Shown here: in pieces, positions 33,032-42,004 of the stretch
Layout of the letters: every line of letters begins with the position of its first letter
Numbering within the stretch: position 1 is the stretch's first letter
Source: a bacterium
Lineage (GTDB): Bacteria; Bacteroidota; Bacteroidia; Flavobacteriales_D; Crocinitomicaceae
DNA: 64,000 bases
NCBI GenBank assembly: GCA_024742305.1
Contig: JANSYQ010000014.1
Span: 25,966-89,965 of the forward strand
Direction: 5' to 3'
The notes under the pieces: generated by a model
Told to the model about the DNA's origin: nothing
The model's database searches: none
The model's input: only the letters and a program-made list of their open reading frames with translations
Program-made: the position numbers and the translations under genes

Positions 33032-33064
33032 CAAATTTACGAGAAAAGGAAAGTAGAATCTCAA
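33032..33064 (-). promoter_or_regulatory. Promoter placed directly at the FAD-dehydrogenase start codon
   Basis: On the minus strand, TTG (33062-33064) and TAAATTTG (33032-33039, full TAnnTTTG match) are separated by 22 bases; the box ends four bases before the ATG. This predicts a leaderless mRNA. Confidence 0.65.
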
Positions 33065-33155
33065 AAGCATCAAGGTCGTTTTCCACAATAGTTCATGGGG
33101 AGATTTTCATTGGCTAAATCATGCTTTTTCAGCAGAATAAGATTGTCCATAAAGC

Positions 33156-33183
33156 AAAAAAGGACATCCTCTCGAATGCCCTT
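33156..33183 (-). terminator. Intrinsic terminator of the PorE-like gene
   Basis: On the minus strand AAGGGCAT pairs with ATGTCCTT (eight pairs, one G/T wobble) around an eight-base loop and is followed by a T-run. It lies 20 bases past the stop codon. Confidence 0.8.
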
Positions 33184-33203
33184 TCTGATCTATGAATTTC
33201 GTT

Positions 33204-35276
33204 TTAATTCTTCTTAATTTCGAACTCTGTTCGACGGTTTTGCTGTCTTCCGTCTGCCGTATTATTGGTAGCTACCGGCTGACGTGAACCGTACCCTTGA
33301 GAGGTTAATCGGTTTCCGGCAATTCCGTTCGCTTTCAAATAATTTACCACGGCATCAGCACGTGATTGTGACAGCGATTCGTTCAAAGACGCCGAACCTG
33401 TATTGTCTGTATGTCCCGAAATTTCAATTTCTAGAGAGGGAACATCTTTCAATAGTTTCACCAAACGATCCAACTCGGCATTCGATTCCGGGCGCAGCGT
33501 TGACTTTCCAGTATCGAAGAAGATGTTTCTAAGGGCGATTTTACTTCCCACGGCGATATTCTTCAACTCGATAACCTTATTCACTAGGTTGTCCGCACTT
33601 CCGGAAGGAATATCAAAGTTTTCTGAATGGAACAGGTATCCCTCTGCCTTTACAGCAATTCCATAGTTCTTACCCGAGGAAAGCGTAATCAGGAATTTTC
33701 CGGTAGCGCTATTTGTAGTAAACGTTTCAATGATTTGACCGGTGCTGTTGTCTGTAATTTCGATATTTGCTTCTACCGGTTTTTTAGTCAAGGCGTCAAT
33801 CGTTTTTCCTTTAAATACGGTAAACGATTTCTTCTTCACTTCAACAGTTGCCTCAAGTGCATTGTCCTTGATTGGGTTTACAATGGAAGCCAAAAGGTAA
33901 TCCTCCGTTTCCATAGCAGGATTTTTTGGTTCTCCCCAGTACGTTACTTTGTAAATATCATACCCGCCTTTACCGCCAGCACGGTTCGAACAGATGTAGG
34001 CAAATTTACCATTCGCGGATGCCGAGAAATAGAAATCGTCGTAAGGTGTGTTGATTGGGTATCCCAAGTTTACCGGTTCTCCCCAAGAGCCATTCGCTCT
34101 CTTTGATACGAAAATGTCATAACCTCCGTATCCATCTCCACCTTGTGACGCGATATACATTCGATCTCCATCAATAGTCGCATAAATAGGTCCTTCATTG
34201 AATTTGCTGTTCACAGCTGTTACTTTGGATGCCGACTTGTAATCTTTCGTGATTTTACTCTGCATACTACTTTTCATTACTTCGAATCCGTTCGTACCCG
34301 AATCCGTGACACGGTTAAAGTAGATACTCCAACCATCGTGAGAGTAAGAAGCAAATACTTCGTTGTTGTTCGCTGTGGAAATTTGACGCGGCATTTTCAT
34401 TGGTGCTTCCCAAGTCAATCCCGTAAGCACACTTTCGTAAATATCAGTTTGATCACCATCCACCCGGTGCAGTAGCATGCGCGTTCCGTCGTAGCTAAGG
34501 TTGTTGGAAACTTCATCCGACTCTGTATTAACGCCACCTTTTAATGGCTGCACATTCGTCCATTTTCCATTGACTTTCTCCGCAGAGTACAAATCGTCAT
34601 CGTATTCTCCGACTTCATTTTTTTGGTGTCCGTTGGGTCTGTTCGATGTGTAAATGATTTCGCCTCCATCGGTAGTTACGGCAGGGGCATAGTCGTTGAA
34701 TTCGGTATTCAGTTCTTCTACGTTGTCTACCCAAACACGCTCCGGAGTTGCCTTCGCATCGCGTGCCAACTGACATTCTCGTCTGCGTTTCACGACAAAT
34801 GCGCCGAAGTCGTCTGCTTTTTTGTAGGATTCTTTGAACTTTTCGTACGACTCCATAGCCTCATTGAATTTTTCATCCAATTGATACGCATATCCCAAAT
34901 AAAAATCGAGGAATGGATCGCACTCAGGATTTAATTCATTCGCTTTGTACAAGTATTTGATGCATTTTTCGCTGTCCTCTGAATTGGCATAACACACGCC
35001 AATTTTGTAGTTCAATAGCGCACTACTTGGATTGAAGTCCTGTGCAACTTTGTATTGCTCAAGAGCGAGTTTGTAATTATTCCCCGGACTCTTTACCGCA
35101 AAAATAGCTTCGTTTGCTAGTACAAAATATTCATCGCCCTTATCAATGGCGTCTTTTGCTGTCTTAAAACCGTCTTTGTCATCTTTAAAATTAGACGATT
35201 TGAACTCTACGTCTTGTGCCGAAACTGTGAAGCAGAAGAATGTCACAACGGCAGTTATAAGTGTATAGATTTTCAT
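33204..35276 (-). CDS. PorE-like OmpA family protein (TPR, beta-propeller, CRD, OmpA_C)
   Basis: A protein of 690 residues with signal peptide MKIYTLITAVVTFFCFTVSA. Domain order: TPR-like helices (about 35-170, NYKLALEQYKVAQDFNPSSA), a PD40/WD40-like propeller (about 195-450, repeated YTSNRPNG, YSHDGWSIYFNR, YICSNRAGGKGGYDIY), a carboxypeptidase-regulatory-like domain (about 480-565, FKGKTIDALTKKPVEANIEI) and an OmpA_C domain (about 575-690, FFDTGKSTLRPES, ISGHTDNTGS, RADAVVNYL) that binds peptidoglycan. This four-part order is that of PorE, a T9SS component in Porphyromonas. PorE is a lipoprotein there; here I see no convincing lipobox, so it may be soluble in the periplasm. It follows the TPR gene by 12 bases and is followed by a terminator. 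Confidence 0.85.
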   Translation of the reverse strand: MKIYTLITAVVTFFCFTVSAQDVEFKSSNFKDDKDGFKTAKDAIDKGDEYFVLANEAIFAVKSPGNNYKLALEQYKVAQDFNPSSALLNYKIGVCYANSEDSEKCIKYLYKANELNPECDPFLDFYLGYAYQLDEKFNEAMESYEKFKESYKKADDFGAFVVKRRRECQLARDAKATPERVWVDNVEELNTEFNDYAPAVTTDGGEIIYTSNRPNGHQKNEVGEYDDDLYSAEKVNGKWTNVQPLKGGVNTESDEVSNNLSYDGTRMLLHRVDGDQTDIYESVLTGLTWEAPMKMPRQISTANNNEVFASYSHDGWSIYFNRVTDSGTNGFEVMKSSMQSKITKDYKSASKVTAVNSKFNEGPIYATIDGDRMYIASQGGDGYGGYDIFVSKRANGSWGEPVNLGYPINTPYDDFYFSASANGKFAYICSNRAGGKGGYDIYKVTYWGEPKNPAMETEDYLLASIVNPIKDNALEATVEVKKKSFTVFKGKTIDALTKKPVEANIEITDNSTGQIIETFTTNSATGKFLITLSSGKNYGIAVKAEGYLFHSENFDIPSGSADNLVNKVIELKNIAVGSKIALRNIFFDTGKSTLRPESNAELDRLVKLLKDVPSLEIEISGHTDNTGSASLNESLSQSRADAVVNYLKANGIAGNRLTSQGYGSRQPVATNNTADGRQQNRRTEFEIKKN

Positions 35277-35288
35277 GTCTTTCTTCTT

Positions 35289-36386
35289 TTAGTTGCCGCA
35301 GTTACCCGCGTAGTATGTTTTTCCCGTTTCTGATCCTAGTTCTCTTGCTTTGTTCCAGTCTTCGCAGGCACCATCTAGGTCACGCATCATCTCACGAGCG
35401 TTACCACGATTAACATAGGCCGCAGCGTTTTCCGGGTCCAATTTGATCGCTTTTTCTGCTGCATCCAATGCTTTTTGGTATTCTTCCTGTTGGAAGTAAA
35501 TTCCGCTGAGGTTTGCAGCCGCTGGAGAGTAATCCGATTTTACCTCCAATGCTTTTTGAAAGTCTTTAATCGCTTCAGCCATGCGTTTTTGTTTCATTTG
35601 AAGTACTCCCCGGTTGTTGTAGGCCAAATGGAACTTATTATCAATGGAGATGGCTCGGTTGAAGGCTGCAAGCGCTCCATCAAAATTGTTCATCTTCATT
35701 TTTGTGGTTCCAATGTTGTTCAAAACGAAGGCTAGGTTCGGATTTTTCTTCGCGGCTGTCTCGTAATCAGAAAGAGCTTTTGCGTACTCTCCCTTCATTC
35801 GGTAGGAAGAACCGCGGTCATTATAAGCGTTTGGATTTTCTCCGTCCAATTCGATGGCTTTGGAAAACTTCTCAATGGCACCGTCATAATCTTGTTGCAA
35901 GAAACGAAGCGTAGCAAAGTTATAATGCGCTTTTGGGTTAGAGTCGTCTAGTTGTATGGACTTCTCATAATCGTTTTCAGCTTCCAAATAGTTATTCAAT
36001 CCTTGATGCGCCCGTCCGCGTTGGAAAAAGGCTTTCGAGTAGTCCGATTTCTTATCTATCAACTGTGAAAGCGTTTTAACGGCATCACCAAAGTTTCCGA
36101 GTTCGTTTTCAGCAACTCCTTTGTTATAGTAAGCAGCTGTAAAATTCGGGTCGAACTTGATGCTCTTTTTGAATTCGGCAATTGCTGCCTTGTAATTCTT
36201 ACTTTGAAATTCTTCAATGCCTTTGTTGTAGGCGGTTTGACTGTTGGCGATCGCTTCATTCTCTAAGTTCAATTCAGTGATTGAGTCGCGATAGGCCTGT
36301 TCTTCAGGTGTAAGCTCCTCCTGAGCAAAGGATCCAAAGCTCAAAAGAATACCCAGCAGACTGAGTACAATAGTTGGTTTCGTCAC
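35289..36386 (-). CDS. Secreted TPR-repeat protein, co-transcribed with the PorE-like gene
   Basis: A protein of 365 residues starting with GTG at 36386 (signal peptide TKPTIVLSLLGILLSFGSFA); no ATG is available near the signal peptide. About eight to nine consecutive TPR units follow, each with the spaced pattern of W/Y-G-Y-A-P residues (for example NYKAAIAEFKKSIKFDPNFT-AAYYNKG; FDGALAAFNRAISIDNKFHL-AYNNRG). It ends DLDGACEDWNKARELGSETG, a Cys-containing capping repeat often seen in Bacteroidota. Presumably a periplasmic scaffold for protein complexes. Its pairing with the PorE-like gene suggests a shared envelope complex. Confidence 0.88.
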   Translation of the reverse strand: MTKPTIVLSLLGILLSFGSFAQEELTPEEQAYRDSITELNLENEAIANSQTAYNKGIEEFQSKNYKAAIAEFKKSIKFDPNFTAAYYNKGVAENELGNFGDAVKTLSQLIDKKSDYSKAFFQRGRAHQGLNNYLEAENDYEKSIQLDDSNPKAHYNFATLRFLQQDYDGAIEKFSKAIELDGENPNAYNDRGSSYRMKGEYAKALSDYETAAKKNPNLAFVLNNIGTTKMKMNNFDGALAAFNRAISIDNKFHLAYNNRGVLQMKQKRMAEAIKDFQKALEVKSDYSPAAANLSGIYFQQEEYQKALDAAEKAIKLDPENAAAYVNRGNAREMMRDLDGACEDWNKARELGSETGKTYYAGNCGN

Positions 36387-36499
36387 GTTTTACAGTTTTT
36401 GGATTCGGGTATCCAATTTACAAACTTTGTACCGAAGAAAGGGGAAGAAGTTATTAACAACCATAGGATTTCGTTAACTTTAGCCCTCAAATCATTACT

Positions 36500-37708
36500 A
36501 TGTCTAAGGAAGTATTTATTGTAGATGGAGTTCGAACGCCCATCGGAAATTTTGGTGGAACCCTTGCTCCTGTGCGAACAGACGATCTCGGAGCACTTGT
36601 CATCAAAGAGTTGATGCAGCGAAACGCTTCACTCGATCCAATGTTGGTAGAAGATGTTCTATTTGGCTGTGCGAATCAAGCAGGTGAAGACAACCGAAAT
36701 GTGGCACGAATGAGCGGTCTTTTGGCAGGACTTCCTTGGCAAGTTGGAGGAGAAACAATCAATCGACTGTGTGCATCAGGAATGGCATCAACTATCAATG
36801 CTGCTAGAGCCATTAAGGACGGTGCGGGAGATATTTACATTTCGGGTGGAGTAGAGCACATGACGCGCGGACCTTGGGTAATTTCCAAAGTCTCTAAACC
36901 TTATGGTCGCGATGCGCAAATGCATGATTCTTCATTCGGATGGCGTTTCATCAACCCTAAGATGGAAGAGCTGTACGGAACGGATGGCATGGGAATGACT
37001 GCTGAAAATCTAGTGGAACTTTACGGAATTGAACGTGAAGCACAAGATCAATTTTCTTACTGGTCACAAATGAAAGCAGCGAAAGCAATTGCTTCAGGAA
37101 GATTGGCTGAAGAGATTGTTCCTGTTGCGATTCCTCAACGAAAGAAGGACCCAATCATCTTTGATACAGATGAATTCAGTCGTCCGAATACGACATTAGA
37201 AATTCTAAGCGGATTGCGTCCCGCGTTCAAGAAAGATGGTTCTGTAACTGCAGGAAATGCTTCCGGGTTGAACGATGGCGCCGCTGCACTTTTAGTGGCT
37301 TCTGAAGAAGCAGTAAACAAAAATGGCTTGAAACCTTTAGCGAGAATAGTAGGCGCTGCTACAGCAGGAGTTGAACCAAGAATTATGGGAATCGGTCCTG
37401 TGTATGCGTCGCAAAAAGTACTGGAGCGTACCGGGTTGACACTCGATCAAATGGATATTCTCGAATTGAACGAAGCATTCGCAGCGCAAGTTTTGGCTTG
37501 TACAAGAAAACTCGGTTTGGAAGATAATGATGAACGAATTAATCCGAATGGAGGGGCAATCGCATTAGGTCATCCACTGGGAATGACAGGTGCGCGTATT
37601 CTCCACACAGCAGCGATAGAGCTACAGCAATCCAACAAGAAATATGCCCTCGTGAGCATGTGTATTGGAGTTGGTCAAGGATATGCTACAATTTTAGAGA
37701 AAGCGTAG
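36500..37708 (+). CDS. pcaF: Thiolase, 3-oxoadipyl-CoA thiolase type
   Basis: A protein of 402 residues, usual for thiolases. Catalytic residues: Cys91 in NRLCASGM, His in NPNGGAIALGHPLGMTG (about 350-366) and Cys in MCIGVGQG near the C-terminus. Segments FGCANQAGEDNRNVARMSGL, GGVEHMTRGPW and VTAGNASGLNDGAA match the PcaF/PaaJ subgroup, which cleaves 3-oxoadipyl-CoA to succinyl-CoA and acetyl-CoA, more than the general acetoacetyl-CoA thiolases. No other beta-ketoadipate gene is visible here, so it may also serve fatty-acid or amino-acid breakdown. A TAACTTTA box lies at 36475-36482. Confidence 0.88.
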   Translation: MSKEVFIVDGVRTPIGNFGGTLAPVRTDDLGALVIKELMQRNASLDPMLVEDVLFGCANQAGEDNRNVARMSGLLAGLPWQVGGETINRLCASGMASTINAARAIKDGAGDIYISGGVEHMTRGPWVISKVSKPYGRDAQMHDSSFGWRFINPKMEELYGTDGMGMTAENLVELYGIEREAQDQFSYWSQMKAAKAIASGRLAEEIVPVAIPQRKKDPIIFDTDEFSRPNTTLEILSGLRPAFKKDGSVTAGNASGLNDGAAALLVASEEAVNKNGLKPLARIVGAATAGVEPRIMGIGPVYASQKVLERTGLTLDQMDILELNEAFAAQVLACTRKLGLEDNDERINPNGGAIALGHPLGMTGARILHTAAIELQQSNKKYALVSMCIGVGQGYATILEKA

Positions 37709-37742
37709 CCAACCTGCACACACTAAAAAACGTTACTACAAC

Positions 37743-39323
37743 ATGAGATATTTGCTACTGTGCACGCTAATCGCCATAGCTGCCACTTCTTGTAAGAAAG
37801 AAGCCACCGTTTGGGAAAGCGATTGGAACGCACCCCTTGTAAATGACACGCTATCCTTGGCAAACCTAGTCAACGATTCAACTTTGAGCGTGTCCAATGG
37901 ATACTATGCCGTAAATCTTACGCGTAGCCTGTTCGATGTTTCCATCAGTGATTTGGTGGAAATTCCGGATACCACAATTCAAAAGAACTACCCGTCTTCC
38001 GTCAATCTTGAACTCAATCCGGGCTTTACGTATGCTGGATCTGAGGAAACGTACGACTTGGAGCTAGGAGATGTTCAACTGAAAACGATTACGCTCGAAG
38101 AAGGATTTATCGATGTCAAACTTGAGAACCCCATCGAAACCGTTGTCTATTTCATTATCAAACTAGAAAAGGTAACGGATGACAATGGAATTTTCATTCG
38201 AACTATTCCAGCTCCAGCAGCAGCAAACGGTCAGCCCGGTGTGGCAGAGGCAACATTGGATCTATCCGGTTACACTATGGATCTATCCGGTGAGTTTGGA
38301 GGTGGTTACAACCAGTTGATTGCCGACTTTTCAGTAGTAACGGATCCTAACGGAAGCTCTGCATGGATTTACAATGGAGATGTGACAAGAGTGGAGGCTA
38401 CCTTCCGCGATGTGAAGATTTTCTACGCTCAAGGCTATTTTGGAAACAGAGTTATTTCGGATACAACAACTATTGACTTGACGGAATTGGATATCTATCA
38501 AAGTGGATTGTTGGACATTTCTAACCTTTGGTTGAATTTCGAGGTAGAAAATGGAGTGAAAGCAGGAGCAGTAGCGAACATTCACATGGTTCGAAACACG
38601 AATAAGCAGGGTAATGTTGTTAATTTGATGGGACCTAATATCGGAAATGACATCACAGTGAATCCTGCAACTGGAAACTGGGGAACGCTTTCTCCATCGC
38701 TTACCAATGTGACGTTCAATGCATCAAACAGTAATATTGAAGCGTATGTTGAAAATCTTGGCGTGAAACACGAGGTAGGATATACTTTCGAACTGAATCC
38801 TTGGGGGAATGTCTCCGGTGGATGGGATCAAGTATTTCCGCAGAGTCGCGTTCGTGTGAACTTAAATGCAGAAATGCCACTCTCAATTGGAATGGACGCA
38901 TTGACCTTACAAGATACCTTTGATTTAACGCTGAATCAGGATCCCGAAAAAACGCGCATTGTTGCAGGCGATTTGATTTTAAATGCGAAAAACGGCTTTC
39001 CGTTCAGTGCGAATATAACGATGTATCTCCTTGGAGCTAATGGAGCTTTGCTGCATACCATTCAGGGGACAGATATTATTGAGTCTTCTCAATATGGTGT
39101 TTTAGATGCGAATACAAATGTGCTTGTGCAGCCATCAGAGGTGATTTTCTCACTGCCTGATAATGTGATTTCAGATATTAACGATGTACAACAAGTGGTG
39201 GTTCGTGCAGAAATGAATTCTCCGAACCCTGCAACGGGCGTAAATCAGCAAATTCTTATTCCGGAGAACGCTTTTATTGAAGTGAAACTACGCTCCGAAT
39301 TCAAAACTGAAAACAAATTCTAA
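37743..39323 (+). CDS. Large lipoprotein of unknown function, first gene of a surface-protein operon
   Basis: A protein of 526 residues. Signal MRYLLLCTLIAIAATSC with lipobox Cys17, then KKEATVWESDW; the Lys-Lys-Glu right after Cys is consistent with a Bacteroidota surface-export signal, though this is inference. The body is all beta: two or more repeats of a domain with segments such as NLTRSLFDVSISDLVEIPDT, VELKNPIETVVYFIIKLEK-like strands and a C-terminal half with NIHMVRNTNKQGNVVNLM and VIFSLPDNVISDINDVQQVV. I know no named family. Its stop overlaps the start of the next gene (TAATG), so translation is coupled to a barrel protein. Confidence 0.75.
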   Translation: MRYLLLCTLIAIAATSCKKEATVWESDWNAPLVNDTLSLANLVNDSTLSVSNGYYAVNLTRSLFDVSISDLVEIPDTTIQKNYPSSVNLELNPGFTYAGSEETYDLELGDVQLKTITLEEGFIDVKLENPIETVVYFIIKLEKVTDDNGIFIRTIPAPAAANGQPGVAEATLDLSGYTMDLSGEFGGGYNQLIADFSVVTDPNGSSAWIYNGDVTRVEATFRDVKIFYAQGYFGNRVISDTTTIDLTELDIYQSGLLDISNLWLNFEVENGVKAGAVANIHMVRNTNKQGNVVNLMGPNIGNDITVNPATGNWGTLSPSLTNVTFNASNSNIEAYVENLGVKHEVGYTFELNPWGNVSGGWDQVFPQSRVRVNLNAEMPLSIGMDALTLQDTFDLTLNQDPEKTRIVAGDLILNAKNGFPFSANITMYLLGANGALLHTIQGTDIIESSQYGVLDANTNVLVQPSEVIFSLPDNVISDINDVQQVVVRAEMNSPNPATGVNQQILIPENAFIEVKLRSEFKTENKF

Positions 39324-40546
39324 TGAGAATAGTAGCAGTGTTATTCTTTGGGTTGCTCAGTTTTGGAGCAAGCGCTCAGATGTATATGGATCAGTCAGAT
39401 ACTACGAGTTTTGGTAGTGAGGTCGGCGTTAAATCTCTCGGTGATTACGGAGCTAGTGCAGTTCAGAATGGAGTGACGAACAAAATGTTCCTCGGTGGAT
39501 TTATAGATTCCACCTTGAAAAACAATTCGCTTTCAAGACACTCTGCGGTCAATCGCATAGGAATAAATTCAGGCGGCGAAGTGTATTACAGAAACTCGAA
39601 TAAAAAACTCTTCAAAAAGAAAAATTGGGGCTATGAAATTTCAGCCGGAGTCAATTATTTCGGTGGCGCACTGTACGGACGCGATGCATTTGATTTGTTG
39701 TTTTTCGGAAATCAGAGTTACATCGGCGATACCATGTTCCTATCCGGGATGGATGCCAACTTTACCGCCATGCAAAAAGTGGGATTCGGTTTTTACGATA
39801 TTAAAAGCAAATCGAGTGTACGTTTCAACGTTTACAATATCAGTTCACGAATTGACGCCGATTTCAGAGACTTTGAAATCCTTCAGTCTGCCGATGGTCA
39901 GGAGTTGACTTTAATGATGGACGGAGATGTTACTGTGGGACAGTCAGCGAGCTTTAACCAAGGAGTTGGTTTTGGTATTGATTTCGATTTTCGTATTCCT
40001 ATCTCTTGGGTGAAGGGTGATAATGCGTATTTGCAATTCAAGTCCCAAAACCTCGGCTTCGCTTATATGTACGAAGCACAAAAGAAGTACAGTTTCGATA
40101 CCACCATCGTTTTTGATGGCTTCCGATTTGAACAATTGCTGGCAGATAATGGCTATTTCAATGATAGTATTAGCATCTTGGATACGCTCGGAATACGCTC
40201 GCAGGATGTCAACTCGGTATTTCTTCTGCCGGGCTTTATCCAAGTATCTAAAATGGTTGACAACCAAAGCGAGAAGCAATTGCAGTCCTTTTTTGGATTG
40301 CGTGTTTATCCAACTTTAATCTTCAGTCCATTGGGGTTTGCTGGGGCCGATTATCGATTCAACGAACACATTCATGCCGGAGCAAGTGTAACCTTTGGAG
40401 GGTTTTCAGGACTGCGTTTTGGCGCTTATGGTCAGTTCAATTGGGATAAATTCGGCCTAGGAATTGGCTCTGATAACTTCTCAGGATTTATGCGCTCAGG
40501 CGGAAATGGAACTTCAATGTATGTAAACGCGGTATGCAGATTTTAA
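39323..40546 (+). CDS. DUF5723-like outer-membrane beta-barrel protein
   Basis: A protein of 407 residues with signal peptide MRIVAVLFFGLLSFGASAQM. The mature protein has long amphipathic strands (YEISAGVNYFGGALYGRDAF, KVGFGFYDIKSKSSVRFNVY, FGIDFDFRIPISW, GASVTFGGFSGLRFGAYGQF) and ends MYVNAVCRF with terminal Phe. The architecture agrees with DUF5723-type barrels and, loosely, with the 496-residue barrel at 17753. It overlaps the lipoprotein gene by one base and the next gene by 13 bases. A lipoprotein-barrel pair of this kind often forms one outer-membrane complex, but no partner is proven. Confidence 0.78.
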   Translation: MRIVAVLFFGLLSFGASAQMYMDQSDTTSFGSEVGVKSLGDYGASAVQNGVTNKMFLGGFIDSTLKNNSLSRHSAVNRIGINSGGEVYYRNSNKKLFKKKNWGYEISAGVNYFGGALYGRDAFDLLFFGNQSYIGDTMFLSGMDANFTAMQKVGFGFYDIKSKSSVRFNVYNISSRIDADFRDFEILQSADGQELTLMMDGDVTVGQSASFNQGVGFGIDFDFRIPISWVKGDNAYLQFKSQNLGFAYMYEAQKKYSFDTTIVFDGFRFEQLLADNGYFNDSISILDTLGIRSQDVNSVFLLPGFIQVSKMVDNQSEKQLQSFFGLRVYPTLIFSPLGFAGADYRFNEHIHAGASVTFGGFSGLRFGAYGQFNWDKFGLGIGSDNFSGFMRSGGNGTSMYVNAVCRF

Positions 40547-42000
40547 TCAAAATAGCGTTTGTTTTTCTACCTGTGCTGGCTTCAGCGCAGATTAGCTTCT
40601 ATCGAAACTATTCCGATAACTCCTATGATTTCGGACAGGGGATTGTACAGTTGGAGGATAGTAGCTATGTGATTGCAGGAACTTCAGGAAGCTTTACTGC
40701 GCACGGTCAGGCGTTTCTAATGCTGGTGGATAGTCTTGGAAACAAAAAGTGGTCAAATCACTTCGGAGGTCAGGAAAACGAATGGGGAAAGCGAGTGTTG
40801 TACAAAGAGAATTTTGGCTTCTTCTTGTGCGGACATTCTAATTCGTATGGTGCAGGCGACTATGACTTCTACCTCGTAAAAGTAGACGATTCAGGATTTG
40901 AAGAGTGGAGCAATAGCTATGGTGATGGCAATTGGGAACGTTTGATGGACGCTGCATTGACGAGGGATACAGGAGCGATTCTCGTAGGAGAAAAGCAAAA
41001 CGGTACTTTCGGTACGGATATGTTTTTAGTGCGAACAGATAAAAACGGAGACACGCTTTGGACAAAAACGTTAGAAAACCCGGGGGATGACATCGCTATG
41101 ACGGTAGATATTTACCAAGATTCGCTTTTGTACGTCGGAGGTTCAAGATTTTATGCCGATTCGGCTCAAGCGAAAGGGATTATCTACAAAATTCACGACA
41201 ACGGTCAAATGTTGGACACCTTGTTTTTCAAGAGTTATCCCGGCGAATATCAAATGAACGATTTGCATATTATTGGCGATACCGTTCAAGCATTAGGAAG
41301 TCATAGAAATGGAAGTTCCGATCAATGGGATTATACTTTTTATCGCTCCAATTTAACGGTGAACGGTTTCAGTAATATTTCATGTTTTAACTCAAACGTT
41401 GACGGCGACTGGTACGGAGATGTCTTTACTTCGTATGGAGATAATTCCAAGCGGTACATGGCAATGAGCTCAGAAAATGTACCCAATAGTCCGAATGTAA
41501 ATGGAACGGATATTAGTGTACAGCTCGGTAATACGTTTATGTTTTACCAAAATTCCGTGGGGTTTATCGAACATGAAGAACCCGACGTAAATGGAGAGTT
41601 TATCCGCACCAGCGATGGAGGAGCAATGCTTGTAGGTTATATCCAAAGTCCTTTGGTAGGAAATGGTGGAGGAACGATCTTTTTGTTGAAGATTGGTCCG
41701 GGCGAAGATTATCCAACAACCAATGCAGGAGGATTTTCAGCCGTGGTAAATGTCGCGGAGCAATTCAATTCCTTGGAGGTAGAAGTGTATCCTAATCCAG
41801 CAGAAGATTGGTTGCATATCCAACTCCCAACAAGTGATGCAGGAACCTATCAATTAACGAACGTTTCAGGGCAGGTGGTAAAAGCGGGAAGTATTTTGCA
41901 GGAAATGAGTCTCTCAACATCGTCTTTGCCTTCAGGTGTATATCTCTTGCAGGTAGCTACAGCCAACGGTAAAGCAATTAATAGAATTGTCATTCAATAA
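40534..42000 (+). CDS. Secreted propeller-like protein with T9SS type A sorting domain (copy 1)
   Basis: A protein of 488 residues; the start overlaps the barrel gene by 13 bases. Signal peptide MQILIKIAFVFLPVLASAQ. Mature start ISFYRNYSDNSYDFGQGIVQ, then Delta-60-like repeats of the form Y-x-x-G-G-x-x-x-x-D-F-x-L-x-K-x-D (AGDYDFYLVKVDDSGFEEW; GTDMFLVRTDKNGDTLW) that build a propeller. The C-terminal domain VEVYPNPAEDWLHIQLPTSD to INRIVIQ is a T9SS type A sorting domain. It is a paralogue of the next gene (about 40% alike by eye in the first half). Confidence 0.86.
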   Translation: MQILIKIAFVFLPVLASAQISFYRNYSDNSYDFGQGIVQLEDSSYVIAGTSGSFTAHGQAFLMLVDSLGNKKWSNHFGGQENEWGKRVLYKENFGFFLCGHSNSYGAGDYDFYLVKVDDSGFEEWSNSYGDGNWERLMDAALTRDTGAILVGEKQNGTFGTDMFLVRTDKNGDTLWTKTLENPGDDIAMTVDIYQDSLLYVGGSRFYADSAQAKGIIYKIHDNGQMLDTLFFKSYPGEYQMNDLHIIGDTVQALGSHRNGSSDQWDYTFYRSNLTVNGFSNISCFNSNVDGDWYGDVFTSYGDNSKRYMAMSSENVPNSPNVNGTDISVQLGNTFMFYQNSVGFIEHEEPDVNGEFIRTSDGGAMLVGYIQSPLVGNGGGTIFLLKIGPGEDYPTTNAGGFSAVVNVAEQFNSLEVEVYPNPAEDWLHIQLPTSDAGTYQLTNVSGQVVKAGSILQEMSLSTSSLPSGVYLLQVATANGKAINRIVIQ

Positions 42001-42004
42001 GTCT

